Shown in pieces: positions 11,501 through 18,602 of a stretch of DNA of 26,903 nt; position 1 is the first letter of the stretch; the number at the start of each line of letters is the position of its first letter. Source of the stretch: Strongylocentrotus pallidus (taxonomy: Eukaryota; Echinodermata; Echinoidea; Camarodonta; Strongylocentrotidae). A program made the translations under genes and the position numbers. A model generated the notes under the pieces. It was not told where the DNA came from, searched no databases, and was given only the letters and a program-made list of their open reading frames with translations. The DNA is taken from assembly GCA_030265145.1 (NCBI GenBank), contig JARBES010000129.1, forward strand, positions 8,019,822 to 8,046,724, read 5' to 3'.

Positions 11501-14491
11501 CATGGAAAAGACAGAAATTAATTAAGTACACTTGTGTATATTACTGGTGTTTTGGACATGAACGATATATAGTTCCAAACACCGTAGACTGATTTAATAG
11601 CTTCATGCACATGAGTGTATATTGCAACTAAAAATATATGTTCTTACAAAAGAAGATATAGTGGGTTAGGAGCAAGTTTTCTTGCAGATATTTATTATCT
11701 AAAATTATTATTATTATTTTTTTGGAAAAATAATATCATTCATATCTTAATTATCTACTCATAGATTCTGTTAGTAAAAAAAAAAAGGCTGGAGTTTCTT
11801 CATTCAGCCTCTTGCCTGATGGTACATCATTCCTAGAGTAGAATCTTCAGAATGCCCAGCCGGCACCAAAAATATTGATTGAAAATATCCTTGAATGAAG
11901 AATTTCTTCTTACCTTTTTATTTTCGCTATCAAACATGAGAGCAATGGCATCTGGATACTGGGCATTGTCTCGATGTGCAGACATGTGGCTATAAGGAAG
12001 GCAATTCATCAAATACAATTCATCAGTACACGAGATGGAGGAAAAAAAGACACTTTTGATAGCTCATAACTCAAAATTTGAAACTTGTATCAGACTGATG
12101 TGTGCAGAATGAATGTAAGACAGAAGGATGTTACATAGATTTACAAACATTTCTCCAAATATTATTGAAATAATGCATGCACTTTTCTAACCTAATTTTC
12201 ACTTTTTGACAAATCAGATCGTAAGGTCTTGTAGAGGTGTTTTTGTCTAGAGGATAACCATAGGGTACAGGGTTCAAATCCCTGTCACAGCACTAACATC
12301 CTTTGGCAAGACATTAATCTATATATGCCACACTCGACCCAGGTGAGTTAAATGGTAAACGGGCAGGAATCAATTTCTTCAAAAGTTAGAGCACCATGAT
12401 GGCAGCCAAGCTATAGCCAGGGTGATTATCGGGAGCACTAGGAGTGTCAAATCTGACAGATATGAGCGCTACACAAGAACCGACTACTATTATTATTATT
12501 ATTGCGGTAAGACTATAATCTGCATTTGCCAAACACAACAAAGGTGAGAAATATGTACACGTGCGAGGACAGTTCCATGAAAAACACTTTGCGCTGATAT
12601 TCCGGATAATATACCTAGCATCGATTCCAGCACTGACGTTGACTCCGAGATAGTGAGGTTTAGGAAGGGTAGCGATGAAGTGAAGAGTGGAGGCGCAGAA
12701 CAGACGGATAATTCCTCCATCACAGGCGACAAAGATAAACTCCTCATCGGCGGTTATGGAATGAGCACCGGTTGTCTAAAGCATGGAGTATAAAAGCAAG
12801 CATGTGTGTGAAAGATGCGGCGATGATGATTGAGAGCCATGAACCAACTGCATTATTAAAAAGTATTAACTTTTGTTATACATTAACAAAAATCACACTA
12901 ACTGGTGATGGGAATTATTAAAGGTTCCATTCAATTCAATTTAATTATTTTTATTCATCCAAATTCACAAGAATACATGGAAATTTGTTTTGGTCACACA
13001 TTGTACAAATACATAATATATGTATGAGAAACTATATCATATCATGTGTTTATAATCATAGATCTGTGATTATGTACCATAGTACAAATAAATTATTATT
13101 ACATTTTTGTAAAAGCCCAATAATTTATCCTTTTTAGAAATACAATATGTCAATAATTTTTCCTTTTACATTCTCAATTTTCTTTCTTACACTTTCCATC
13201 AAATTGATCAAAATTGTCAACAAACATTTAACTTAACTGTCAATGTAGATTTATCTTTTAAGTAGTAACACTGATATAATAATCTAAGAAAAAATACAGA
13301 ACTTCATAGGCGAACAGATTCATGACTTTTTTAAATCCTTGGTCAATCTTTGTGTCACACAGAATTTTTCCTTTCTTGATAATTTAGGTGGTACTCACTC
13401 TTAATTCGACCCACTTATCGAGGAGCCTCTTGTTATTGAGCTCACAGAGAAACCCTGACCGTGTGATGGCGTACACCTTGTCTCGATTCTCTCCCTTCCC
13501 GCAGGCCACGCTGACAAAGAAGTTGTTCCTCTGCTCACCAAGGATGCCAGATCTCCCTGGTAACGCTTGGATTTGTCTCGTCTGGTGTAATATAAATGCA
13601 AAGATATATTAAATGTTAAAAGAGGTGAACATTTGGACATCTAATAGTTTGTGCTGGACAAATGTAAATATAAATTCAAATTCAAGTTTATTGATACAAA
13701 TCAACAAGGCCGGATTATCATCAGACATGAACAATGATACACTAGGACAAAATACAAATGCGATGAAGCTGAAACCAAGTTATAATGACAAAATGGGGGG
13801 GGGGGTGTTGAGATTCAGAAAATAACAAATTTGCAGAATCTCTTTGGTAATGCTCCTTTCCGAATAGGATGAAGGCAAAGAAATGAAAAACAAAATTTGA
13901 GATAAGGGAGGGGGGGGGGGGTTAGAAAATATCCAAAGAAGGGAAGAATGAAGACATATTTGGAAGAGGGATGTAGAAGGAGGTTGAGAAGGAGGTTGAA
14001 AAGGAGAATGCATAAAACAATAAATTCATTGTCTATTGATACAGAGGGAGGGTTCAAATAAAAAGGATAAGAAGAAAAGGTTTTTATGCAAAACAGGAGA
14101 TGGAGTGAAGAGAAAGAGAAGTTTAGGCAAATTGAAGAAAGAGAATGATACAGGAAAGGAATCTGTATGTCAAATACAATAACATACATCAAACAATTGT
14201 AAGCTTGTGAACATTCATCAAAGATATCCTTTGCAAGAACATTAAAATTCTATACAACTGATTATTAAAATATCCATGTCTCATCTATCTCATTCATCTC
14301 TTTCAAGAACTTGGCTCATCTACTGGGTGTAGACATATTGCTTATCTTCCACAAGTTAATAAACTGAGAATAATAACATAAAAAGTTGCCTTACTTACCC
14401 TACTCTTGCCCATGAGGTAGTAGAACTTGACGCATCGGTTGCCCACGGCGACAAAGAAGCTCCCATCCTCTGAGAATGCCAATCCTGTCAC
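2510..14491 (-). CDS. WDR62/MAPKBP1: WDR62/MAPKBP1-type WD40 scaffold protein, partial gene (16 exons)
   Basis: Sixteen minus-strand exons join without a phase conflict into 731 codons: 14399-14491, 13399-13581, 12615-12775, 11914-11989, 11238-11495, 10567-10733, 9824-9930, 8711-8836, 7965-8154, 7066-7253, 6107-6170, 5601-5711, 4327-4487, 3904-3974, 3390-3555, 2510-2580. WD40 signatures run through the first twelve ([36 protein letters not shown]). The order matches human MAPKBP1 and WDR62 as I remember them, including [32 protein letters not shown]-like [34 protein letters not shown] and SGECVATM. In vertebrates these proteins scaffold JNK signalling, and WDR62 acts at spindle poles. A single invertebrate copy before the vertebrate split is inference. 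Start codon and N-terminal blades lie past 26903; the rest of the tail is not recognised below 2510. A second copy of the first exon is at 17532-17624. Confidence 0.93.
3390..3555 (-). CDS. WDR62/MAPKBP1: Tail exon o with conserved GRWA motif, residues 653-708
   Basis: The exon is 166 bp, phase 0 in and 1 out. It encodes [20 protein letters not shown], then [20 protein letters not shown], then [15 protein letters not shown]. The GRWAQ core matches the GRWAE segment of vertebrate WDR62. The acceptor is CCCACCAG. The donor CTTG|GTGAGG is chosen because it gives the phase that exon p needs. Confidence 0.85.
3904..3974 (-). CDS. WDR62/MAPKBP1: Tail exon n with conserved PLWA motif, residues 629-652
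   Basis: The exon is 71 bp, phase 1 in and 0 out. It encodes [20 protein letters not shown] and QGKK. LPLWA followed by basic residues matches the LPLWAKRLL motif of vertebrate WDR62, which is an island of conservation in an otherwise variable tail. The acceptor is TTTTCCAG and the donor AAAAAA|GTAAGA. Confidence 0.87.
4327..4487 (-). CDS. WDR62/MAPKBP1: Linker/tail exon m with GC splice donor, residues 575-629
   Basis: The exon is 161 bp between acceptor TTTGCAG and the non-canonical donor GAAG|GCAAGT. It encodes a proline- and acid-rich segment: [20 protein letters not shown], then [20 protein letters not shown], then [14 protein letters not shown]. The low-complexity acidic end fits the disordered region after the propellers in this family. 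No GT in phase gives a better junction to exon n. Confidence 0.85.
4507..4822. mobile_element. MITE with ~60-bp terminal inverted repeats
   Basis: Left arm GGGGGTGTTTCACGAAGATC...CTCTAAGTTGGACTTAA pairs with right arm TTAAGTCCAACTTAGAG...GATCTTTGTGAAACACCCCC, about 60 bp and mostly complementary. ACATCAGA occurs just outside both ends and may be an 8-bp target duplication (hAT-like), but it is offset slightly. The middle is AT-rich and non-coding. It lies in intron l-m. Confidence 0.82.
5450..5586. mobile_element. Short palindromic MITE beside exon l
   Basis: GGACCCGTTTCACAAAGC at the left pairs with TTTTGTGAAATGGGGCCC at the right. Inner segments with GTGACAAAT/ATTTGTCAC also pair. It is about 137 bp long and non-coding. 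Its right end is only ~14 bp from the splice donor of exon l. Confidence 0.75.
5601..5711 (-). CDS. WDR62/MAPKBP1: Last WD40 blade exon l and start of linker, residues 538-575
   Basis: The exon is 111 bp. It reads [20 protein letters not shown] and then [24 protein letters not shown] matches human CIFVWRL, the last blade strand, and [11 protein letters not shown] matches the helical TISMRQRLAEL that follows. The acceptor is GTATCAG and the donor GTAATG. An inverted-repeat element ends about 14 bases past the donor. Confidence 0.92.
6107..6170 (-). CDS. WDR62/MAPKBP1: WD40 exon k, residues 517-538
   Basis: This short exon is 64 bp, phase 1 in and 2 out. It encodes [21 protein letters not shown], matching human [21 protein letters not shown]. 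The acceptor is TTTACAG and the donor GTAAGT. It was found by family match and phase, since it is too short to stand out as an open frame. Confidence 0.93.
6195..6422. repeat. Diverged two-copy tandem repeat in intron j-k
   Basis: The segment around GCAGACTAAAACTTATGCTA (6219) recurs as GCAGACTGAACCTTATCTCA (6337). Both are followed by GAA/GGA...GTGAA...GAGGTTC and TTGCTGCT/TTGTTGCT...CCTATAGA/CCTACAAA. The unit is about 115 bp. It does not resemble any exon of this gene. Confidence 0.65.
6655..6701 (-). pseudogene. Oldest relic of exon j (copy J4)
   Basis: The run GGCTCTTGTCTGAGTAGCTT resembles GAGTCTTGTCTGAACAGCTG of copy J2. After it only scattered matches remain. It is the third copy on the downstream side of exon j, and the most diverged. 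Confidence 0.5.
6765..6841 (-). pseudogene. Older relic of exon j (copy J3)
   Basis: The plus-strand run ACTCAATCCTTGTTAGGTTC is a diverged form of CCCAACCCTGATCAAGGTCT in copy J2. It is preceded by a degenerate TTGCCATTCATCTCAAGGGG segment resembling the exon j end. The reading frame is lost. The placement rests on colinearity with the neighbouring copies. Confidence 0.55.
6897..6998 (-). pseudogene. Decayed partial duplicate of exon j (copy J2)
   Basis: This aligns with the [20 protein letters not shown] part of exon j, for example plus-strand AGCTGGTGGCTGCGTAGATC against AGCTGGTGGCAGCGTAGATC. About 30 bases encoding the exon end are missing. The AC-rich intron stretch after it (6840-6900) is also a copy of 7000-7065, so the duplicated unit included intron. 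Confidence 0.82.
7066..7253 (-). CDS. WDR62/MAPKBP1: WD40 exon j, residues 454-517
   Basis: The exon is 188 bp. It reads [20 protein letters not shown], then [20 protein letters not shown], then [22 protein letters not shown]. Human MAPKBP1 shares [22 protein letters not shown] and [14 protein letters not shown]. The acceptor is AATACAG and the donor GTAAGAG. Three increasingly decayed partial copies follow in the next intron (6655-6998). Confidence 0.95.
7739..7930. mobile_element. TA-flanked MITE, copy 1
   Basis: The ends are TA-CAGTCAAACCTG and, inverted, CAGTGAAACC-TA. The inside has repeated 'AACACCTGTATAGA'-type and 'CTATAAAGACC' motifs that pair with each other. TA target-site duplication with short TIRs suggests a Tc1/mariner-type non-autonomous element. 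It lies in intron i-j. Confidence 0.7.
7965..8154 (-). CDS. WDR62/MAPKBP1: WD40 exon i, residues 391-454
   Basis: The exon is 190 bp. It reads [20 protein letters not shown], then [20 protein letters not shown], then [22 protein letters not shown]. Vertebrate family members share [13 protein letters not shown], the THHV.(K)KTTLYDM segment and ACQDRN. The acceptor is TATCCAG and the donor GTAAGG. The frame is open upstream of the acceptor, but the family alignment and the phase set the start. Confidence 0.94.
8155..8710 (-). other. Intron h-i
   Basis: GT-AG intron. A 63-codon plus-strand frame (8368-8559) has no family resemblance and AT-driven composition. Nothing else is seen here. Confidence 0.6.
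8711..8836 (-). CDS. WDR62/MAPKBP1: WD40 exon h, residues 349-391
   Basis: The exon is 126 bp, phase 1 in and 1 out. It reads [20 protein letters not shown] and [21 protein letters not shown]. Human WDR62/MAPKBP1 has [13 protein letters not shown] and [12 protein letters not shown]. The acceptor is CTACAG and the donor GTAAGT. A partial second copy lies upstream at 8926-9005. Confidence 0.94.
8926..9005 (-). pseudogene. Partial duplicate of exon h
   Basis: This is the 5' two-thirds of exon h with an AG acceptor (CTAAAG), reading [20 protein letters not shown], then [13 protein letters not shown], with Ser to Pro as the one clear change. After DDHS the sequence jumps to copied intron, so the exon end and its GTAAGT donor are absent. 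It belongs to a ~170-bp tandem duplication (8739-8907 and 8908-9080). Confidence 0.85.
9090..9350 (+). mobile_element. LINE reverse-transcriptase C-terminal fragment
   Basis: The plus strand reads [20 protein letters not shown] and later [13 protein letters not shown], the familiar tail of many non-LTR retrotransposon ORF2 proteins (RWxGHVxRxDD...GRPxxRW...GLxEExAQDRxxWR). [16 protein letters not shown] before it matches the preceding segment in another frame. There is at least one stop and one frame change, so it is a dead fragment, antisense to the host gene in intron g-h. Confidence 0.8.
9824..9930 (-). CDS. WDR62/MAPKBP1: WD40 exon g, residues 313-349
   Basis: The exon is 107 bp. It completes the arginine codon from exon f, then reads [20 protein letters not shown] and [15 protein letters not shown], leaving one base. 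Human MAPKBP1 has GTLRVHELQ and VEAHDSEILCLEYSKPDTG. The acceptor is CATTAG and the donor GTAAGA. Confidence 0.93.
10077..10206 (-). pseudogene. Decayed duplicate of exon f (copy F3)
   Basis: This is a second relic of exon f. The shared core includes GCACAAGGGGACAAGAC and the CTGTATGAGG region. The position of the donor now reads GGATAAT where exon f has GGTAAAT, so the GT is lost. A codon near the centre is missing. It lies about 220 bp from the equivalent point in copy F2. Confidence 0.8.
10268..10420 (-). pseudogene. Decayed duplicate of exon f (copy F2)
   Basis: On the minus strand this stretch aligns with exon f from its SLQDRD segment to its donor. The same frame remains open and reads [20 protein letters not shown], then a segment ending [13 protein letters not shown], against [12 protein letters not shown] and [13 protein letters not shown] in exon f. 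A GTAAGG donor remains. No clean acceptor in phase was found: the nearest AG upstream leads to an early in-frame stop. It is probably an inactive tandem copy. Confidence 0.82.
10567..10733 (-). CDS. WDR62/MAPKBP1: WD40 exon f, residues 258-313
   Basis: The exon is 167 bp, phase 0 in, leaving AG for the next codon. It reads [20 protein letters not shown], then [20 protein letters not shown], then [15 protein letters not shown]. Vertebrate WDR62 has LLKVVYV and VSPDGQHLASGDR at the same place. The acceptor is TATAG and the donor GTAAAT. Decayed copies of this exon lie in the next intron at 10077-10206 and 10268-10420. Confidence 0.92.
11050..11209. mobile_element. TA-flanked MITE, copy 2
   Basis: This has TA-CAATCAAACCTGTCTATAG at one end and CTAAAGCAGGTTTGACTG-TA at the other, a near-perfect inverted pair. 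The body GGTGGTCTTTGTAGACAGG is shared with the other two copies. It lies in intron e-f. Confidence 0.78.
11238..11495 (-). CDS. WDR62/MAPKBP1: WD40 exon e, residues 172-257
   Basis: This is the longest exon (258 bp, 86 codons, phase 0-0). It holds two WD dipeptide contexts: [20 protein letters not shown] near its start and [20 protein letters not shown] near its end. Human MAPKBP1 has [20 protein letters not shown] and FITCSSDNTIRLWN. The acceptor is GTGCAG and the donor GTGAGT. The plus-strand reading frame over this exon is a shadow. Confidence 0.95.
11914..11989 (-). CDS. WDR62/MAPKBP1: WD40 exon d, residues 146-171
   Basis: The exon is 76 bp. It completes a serine codon begun in exon c, then reads [20 protein letters not shown] and SENKK, ending in phase 0. 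It corresponds to human ANARYPDTIALTFD. The acceptor is CTTATAG and the donor GTAAGA. Confidence 0.9.
12221..12503 (+). mobile_element. tRNA-derived SINE with ATT tail
   Basis: A B-box-like GGTTCAAATCC is at about 12271-12281, with a weak A-box region upstream. A body follows with CCTTTGGCAAGACATTAATC, a motif I recall from SINEs of marine deuterostomes. The 3' end is a run of TAT/ATT triplets at 12486-12503. It lies in intron c-d. Confidence 0.75.
12615..12775 (-). CDS. WDR62/MAPKBP1: WD40 exon c, residues 93-146
   Basis: The exon is 161 bp, phase 0 in and two bases (AG) out. It encodes [20 protein letters not shown], then [20 protein letters not shown], then [13 protein letters not shown]. 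Human MAPKBP1 has [21 protein letters not shown] at the same place. The acceptor is TTTAG. The donor is GTATAT, a weaker form than its neighbours. Confidence 0.9.
12776..13398 (-). other. Intron b-c, AT-rich
   Basis: GT-AG intron with no decayed exon copies visible. A stretch of AT-rich words with TTCAATTCAATTTAATTATT at about 12930 resembles the 3' ends of dispersed repeats, but I cannot assign a family. Confidence 0.6.
13399..13581 (-). CDS. WDR62/MAPKBP1: WD40 exon b, residues 32-92
   Basis: The exon is 183 bp (61 codons), phase 0-0, between acceptor ACACCAG and donor GTGAGT. It reads [20 protein letters not shown], then [20 protein letters not shown], then [21 protein letters not shown]. 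The match to human MAPKBP1 is clear at GRSGLLGELRNN, the ITSSGLLCEF segment and LLDKWVELR. Confidence 0.92.
14399..14491 (-). CDS. WDR62/MAPKBP1: WD40 exon a, residues 1-31 of the traced part
   Basis: The exon is 93 bp, phase 0-0, with acceptor TGCTTCAG and donor GTAAGTAA. The peptide [19 protein letters not shown] corresponds to human MAPKBP1 VTAVSFSEDCSYFVTAGNR, followed by CVKFYYL for human HIKFWYL. It forms strands of an N-terminal propeller blade. It is the first recognisable exon of the gene in this window. No exon for the preceding blades (human HDMIVNVWAWK region) could be found up to 26903. Confidence 0.9.
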
Positions 14492-15174
14492 CTGAAGCAC
14501 AAAAATAAGAATGAAAATGAAAAATCCTAGACTCCAATCATCTTTTCAAATGATGGCAGGGATTGGCAGGATTCAACTGCTGATATTATTTTTTTAGAGA
14601 AAGGGATATTGAACCTGGAGGTAAGACAGCTGAGGAAACGATCATGTGCAACCACTCATTATATGGGTGAAGGCAAAATATGACCACAAAGAAAAAAAAT
14701 CAATATCATGTTTATCATTGAAATAGATATGATAGCATGACATAAGAATATGGATGGGGGAGGTTGAATGAAAAGAACAAGATAGTTTGAAGGCAAAATG
14801 GCATGGAGATTGGGAATCATACTGAGAGATCAATGGTGCCGATGGAAGCTGGTCTCAAGTTACGAAGCTCAATGAACTGATTCAGTTATTATTCGGTAAG
14901 TATCAATTAAATCCTAACTAGAAGAAACACTTTTTTTCACAATGACCTTAGAAGAGCTAAATCCATGACTTTTGAAAACAGATTCAGGGATCGAAGATAA
15001 GCAAAGAATCAGCTGGGACCACCCAAATCACACCAGGCACTGGAAACGGAGAACAGGAAAGGATCACATGAATTCAATTACACATGTCACTGCCCTTGTC
15101 GCAACGTCTTATAATGAGAAGAGGAAGTCACCAATTCACCTCACCTTACGGCCAGTGCATTTGACGGTTTCCCA

Positions 15175-15562
15175 CAATAGACCTGTCCTCATCAGCTCGA
15201 GATTACCAAATATCCCACTATTTCAACTATCCCGATCGCAAATTATCCAGTTAATTTGCGTCTTCATCAGCCCGAAGTTGCAATTATTGGGATATTTGGT
15301 CGAGATAATCATCCCAAAATATCTTGGGCTAGTTTGCAAAATATCCCACTATTTGTCCAGTGCGTCTTCACCAGCCCGAAGACTCGCACTAGGGCGAACG
15401 CTCAGCAAACTATCTCGAGCTAATTTCCCGAGCTCGAGTTTCAAGTTTCGAGGTCGGGTCTCAAGCTAATGAAGACGCGATTTGTAACTTTGGGATTATT
15501 TCCCAAATCAGAAATAGCGTGCTATTTGGCAATCTCGAGCTGATGAAGACATACCTATTGGT
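15175..15562. mobile_element. Fold-back (long inverted repeat) element, left copy
   Basis: The left end ACAATAGACCTGTCCTCATC and the right end, read in reverse as CCAATAGGTATGTCTTCATC, are inverted copies. The pairing continues inward through CAGCTCGAGATT and a CAAATA..CTATTT stretch for about 100 bases. The motif CTTCATCAGC recurs several times in both directions inside. There is no coding capacity. It resembles a fold-back MITE, of unassigned superfamily. Confidence 0.75.
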
Positions 15563-16764
15563 TCAGAAGTGCGGAGGAAAAAAGGAAGAAGTGATGCCTT
15601 GAGAGTTGGCAGAAGCAGAGTTATGAAAGCTTAGCTGCTTCTAAATGAGGCGATGAGGGATTCTTTGGGCGGCTATCTATAGGAGCTGGCGGTTTCGTTA
15701 GGGTGGAGTGCGGATCCAAAGTAACTCTTGCTTGTTGATGTTTGTCTCTGTTTTTGCAAAGTCACTGAAGTGCCTTAAGAATGTTTAATATGGCTCCATG
15801 AATAGAGCAATGGTCTCGGAAATTGGCTATCCTGGGACTGGCCACAGAGCTTAAACTAGAGATGAAAGTAAAATGGACTTGAAGTTTGATTACTTTCCAC
15901 TTTCAAGGAAACGATAAGAAACAAAAAAAAACAACATCAACTTTAAGCAAACAACAGTTCTATCACACTACAAGTACAATGCACTGTAAATTCACCATCT
16001 CCACATCAAATGGAATACACCCTTTTTGTGGTCATCTCTTCTGCTTATGTTTTATACTGCACATGCATGGTAACATTATTACCATCACATCTACATCAGT
16101 GATACAACAGGACAATATACACCTGGGTAAGGAGCAGTATAATAAAAAGAATGCTCTGCTGAAACCATCAAATAGAAAACAAAGTATGCAATCTCAATGA
16201 CACTTTTTTTTTCTGGTTTTAAATAGCAGCCTTCAGCCAGAAATATCTTTTCCACCTCATATCATTTCACAAGGAGCTGATGTTATTCTGGCTCTCAATA
16301 CATGGTATACACCTGGGTATGGACTGGCAAAGACATGTAAGAGATTCATGCATCTCTCCAAACTCCTTTGATTTCGCTAGAAACCATATTGCCATGATGA
16401 TATTCGGAATTCGAAATCCCAACCTGTAATCATCTTGCAATGATCTATCACAGACGCTTGACATGACGTAAGGGCCTAACAAGAGAAACCACTACTGCAT
16501 TACAGGAATAGTGTGGAGACAACTGAAAGTATTTGGGACAGAGATATGAGATTGCCGATAAAAAGGTTTTTATCCAGAGTAAAACTCGCCTGTTATTCAT
16601 ATAATATCACTATCTAACCTATATCATTTTGAACTTGTAAGTGGCTTACAACAGGAATTAGAGAAGAATGAAAACAGAAGGGAAAGGGAGGGGGAAGAGA
16701 AGGGGAAGAAAAGAGAGCAAGGAGGGAGTAGAAGGGTGAAAAGAAATGCCTGCAAATATCAATT

Positions 16765-16864
16765 NNNNNNNNNNNNNNNNNNNNNNNNNNNNNNNNNNNN
16801 NNNNNNNNNNNNNNNNNNNNNNNNNNNNNNNNNNNNNNNNNNNNNNNNNNNNNNNNNNNNNNNN
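16765..16864. other. Assembly gap of 100 N
   Basis: There are exactly 100 N, the usual placeholder for a gap of unknown length. It joins the two copies of the ~3-kb block. Confidence 0.98.

Positions 16865-16934
<70 letters not shown>
16865..16934. repeat. 70-base C homopolymer at the gap edge
   Basis: This uninterrupted run of C directly follows the gap. The equivalent point of the other block copy (13797-13806) has only about ten G. A contig-end sequencing or assembly artefact is the likeliest cause. The polyglycine and polyproline frames over it are meaningless. Confidence 0.9.
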
Positions 16935-16936
<2 letters not shown>

Positions 16937-17531
16937 CTTTCAGAAAATACCACATTTTCAGAATCTCCCTGGTAATGCTCCTATCAGGATAAGGTGAGAG
17001 CAAAGAAATGAAAAACAAATTTTGGAATATAAGGGGGGGGGGGGGAGGGGAGTAGAAAATATTTAAAAAAGTGAAGAATTAAGATACAATTGGAAGAGGG
17101 ATTTAGAAGGAGCCTGAAAATGGGAATGCATAAAATAAAATAAGTTGTATACAGGAGAAGGGTTCAAATAAAAAGGATGAGGAGCAAAGTGTAAGGACAG
17201 TTATCTTATTCAAAACAGGAGATGGAGTGAAGAGAAAGAGTTATTAAAGAAAATTTGAAGAAAGAGAATGATACAGGGTAGGAATTGGTATGTGCACTCC
17301 AATAACATACATCAAACAACTGTAAGCTTGTGAATATTCATCAAAGATATCCTTGTCAAGCACATTAAACCTCTATAAAACTTATTAAATAACCTCATCT
17401 GTCACATTGATCTATTTCAAGCACTTGGCTCATCTACTGGGTGTAGACATATTGCTCATCTTCCACGTAAGTTAATAAACTGAGAATGATATCTACGTAA
17501 AACTTTGCTTCTCCCTAGTGGCCTTACTTAC

Positions 17532-17624
17532 CCTACTCTTTCCCATGAGGTAGTAGAACTTGACGCATCGGTTACCCACGGCGACAAAGAAGCTCCCATC
17601 TTCTGAGAATGCCAATCCCGTAAC
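17532..17624 (-). CDS. WDR62/MAPKBP1: Duplicate copy of the 93-bp WD40 exon (upstream copy)
   Basis: This 31-codon exon, phase 0 at both ends, has acceptor CAG and donor GTAAGT. It encodes [19 protein letters not shown] and then [12 protein letters not shown], exactly the same peptide as the exon at 14399-14491. The two copies differ at five bases, all synonymous. They sit in two copies of a ~3-kb block separated by an assembly gap. If both are real, splicing either one or both keeps the frame, but including both would repeat strands of one propeller blade. The more likely reading is that these are two alleles laid end to end. Confidence 0.8.
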
Positions 17625-18300
17625 CTGAAGCACAGGAGAAAGAAAAGACAAGAATGAAAATGAAAAATCCTAGACTCCAATCATCTTTTGAAATGATGGC
17701 AGGGATTGGCAGGATTCAACTGCTGATATTATTTTTTAGAGAAAGGGATATTGAACCTGGAGGTACGACAGCTGAGGAAACAATCATGTGCAACCACTCA
17801 TTATATGGGTGAAGGCAATATATGACCACAAAAAAATTAATATCATGTTTATCACTGAAATGGATATGATAGCATGACATAAGAATATGGATGGAGAAAG
17901 TTAAATGAAAAGAACAACATGGCAAGGAGATTAGGAATGATACTGAGAGATCAATGGTGCCGATGCAGGCTGGTCTCAAGCTTTGAAGCTCACTTAACTC
18001 ATTAAATTATTATTCAGTAAGCATCAATTAAATCCCAATTAAAAGAAATACTTTTTTTCACAATGACCTTTAATAGAAGAGCTGAAACCATGACTTCAAA
18101 AGAAAACAGATTTAGGGAAGATCGATAGGCATAGAATCATCTGGGACCACCCAAATCACACCAGGCACTGGAAACGGAGAACAGGAAAGGCTCACATGAA
18201 TTCAATTACACATGTCACTGCCCTCGTAGCAACGTCTTTAACGAGAAGAGGAAGTCACCAATTTACCTCACCTTACGGCTGGTGCTTTTGACTGTTTCCC

Positions 18301-18602
18301 ACAATAGGCCTGTCTTCATCAGCCCGAAGTTGCAATTATTGGGATATTTTTATCGAGATAATCATCCCAAGATATCTTGGGCTAGTTTGCAAAATATCCC
18401 GCTATTTGGCCGGTGCGTCTTCACCAGCCCGAAGACTCGCACTATGCACGAATGCTGAACATAATATCTCGATCTAATTTCCAGAGCTTGAGTTTCAAGT
18501 TTCGAGCTGATGAAGACGCGATTTGTAACTTCCGGATTATTTCCCAAATCAGAAATAGCGGGCTATTTGGCAATCTCGAGCTGATGAGGACATACCTATT
18601 GG
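18301..18602. mobile_element. Fold-back element, right copy, internally shorter
   Basis: This is the same element as at 15175-15562 but ~85 bp shorter. The missing part lies between two CATCAGC motifs near the left end, consistent with deletion by recombination between short internal repeats, or expansion in the other copy. Confidence 0.75.

Larger units (their letters stand above)
13807..16764. repeat. ~3-kb duplicated block, left copy
   Basis: This block aligns colinearly with 16935-19804, with substitutions of a few percent and several indels (~85 bp at about 15200-15290, ~50 bp at about 15930-15990). It holds the 93-bp exon a, part of its introns and a fold-back element. The block stops exactly at the N gap, at the point equivalent to 19804. 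That is the pattern expected where one contig ends and an overlapping allele contig begins. Confidence 0.9.

Noticed and set aside
11238-11525. 95-codon plus-strand frame
   Set aside because: It is the antisense shadow of WD40 exon e.
13780-14192. Minus-strand frames of 77 and 125 codons
   Set aside because: Composition is driven by purine-rich intron DNA. The second block copy does not preserve them, and no splice or family support is seen.
14972-15469. 165-codon plus-strand open frame
   Set aside because: It runs through the fold-back element and is not kept in the allelic/duplicate copy at about 18090-18500, and it has no family resemblance.
16614-17018. Polyglycine and polyproline frames
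   Set aside because: They cross the N gap and the 70-C homopolymer.
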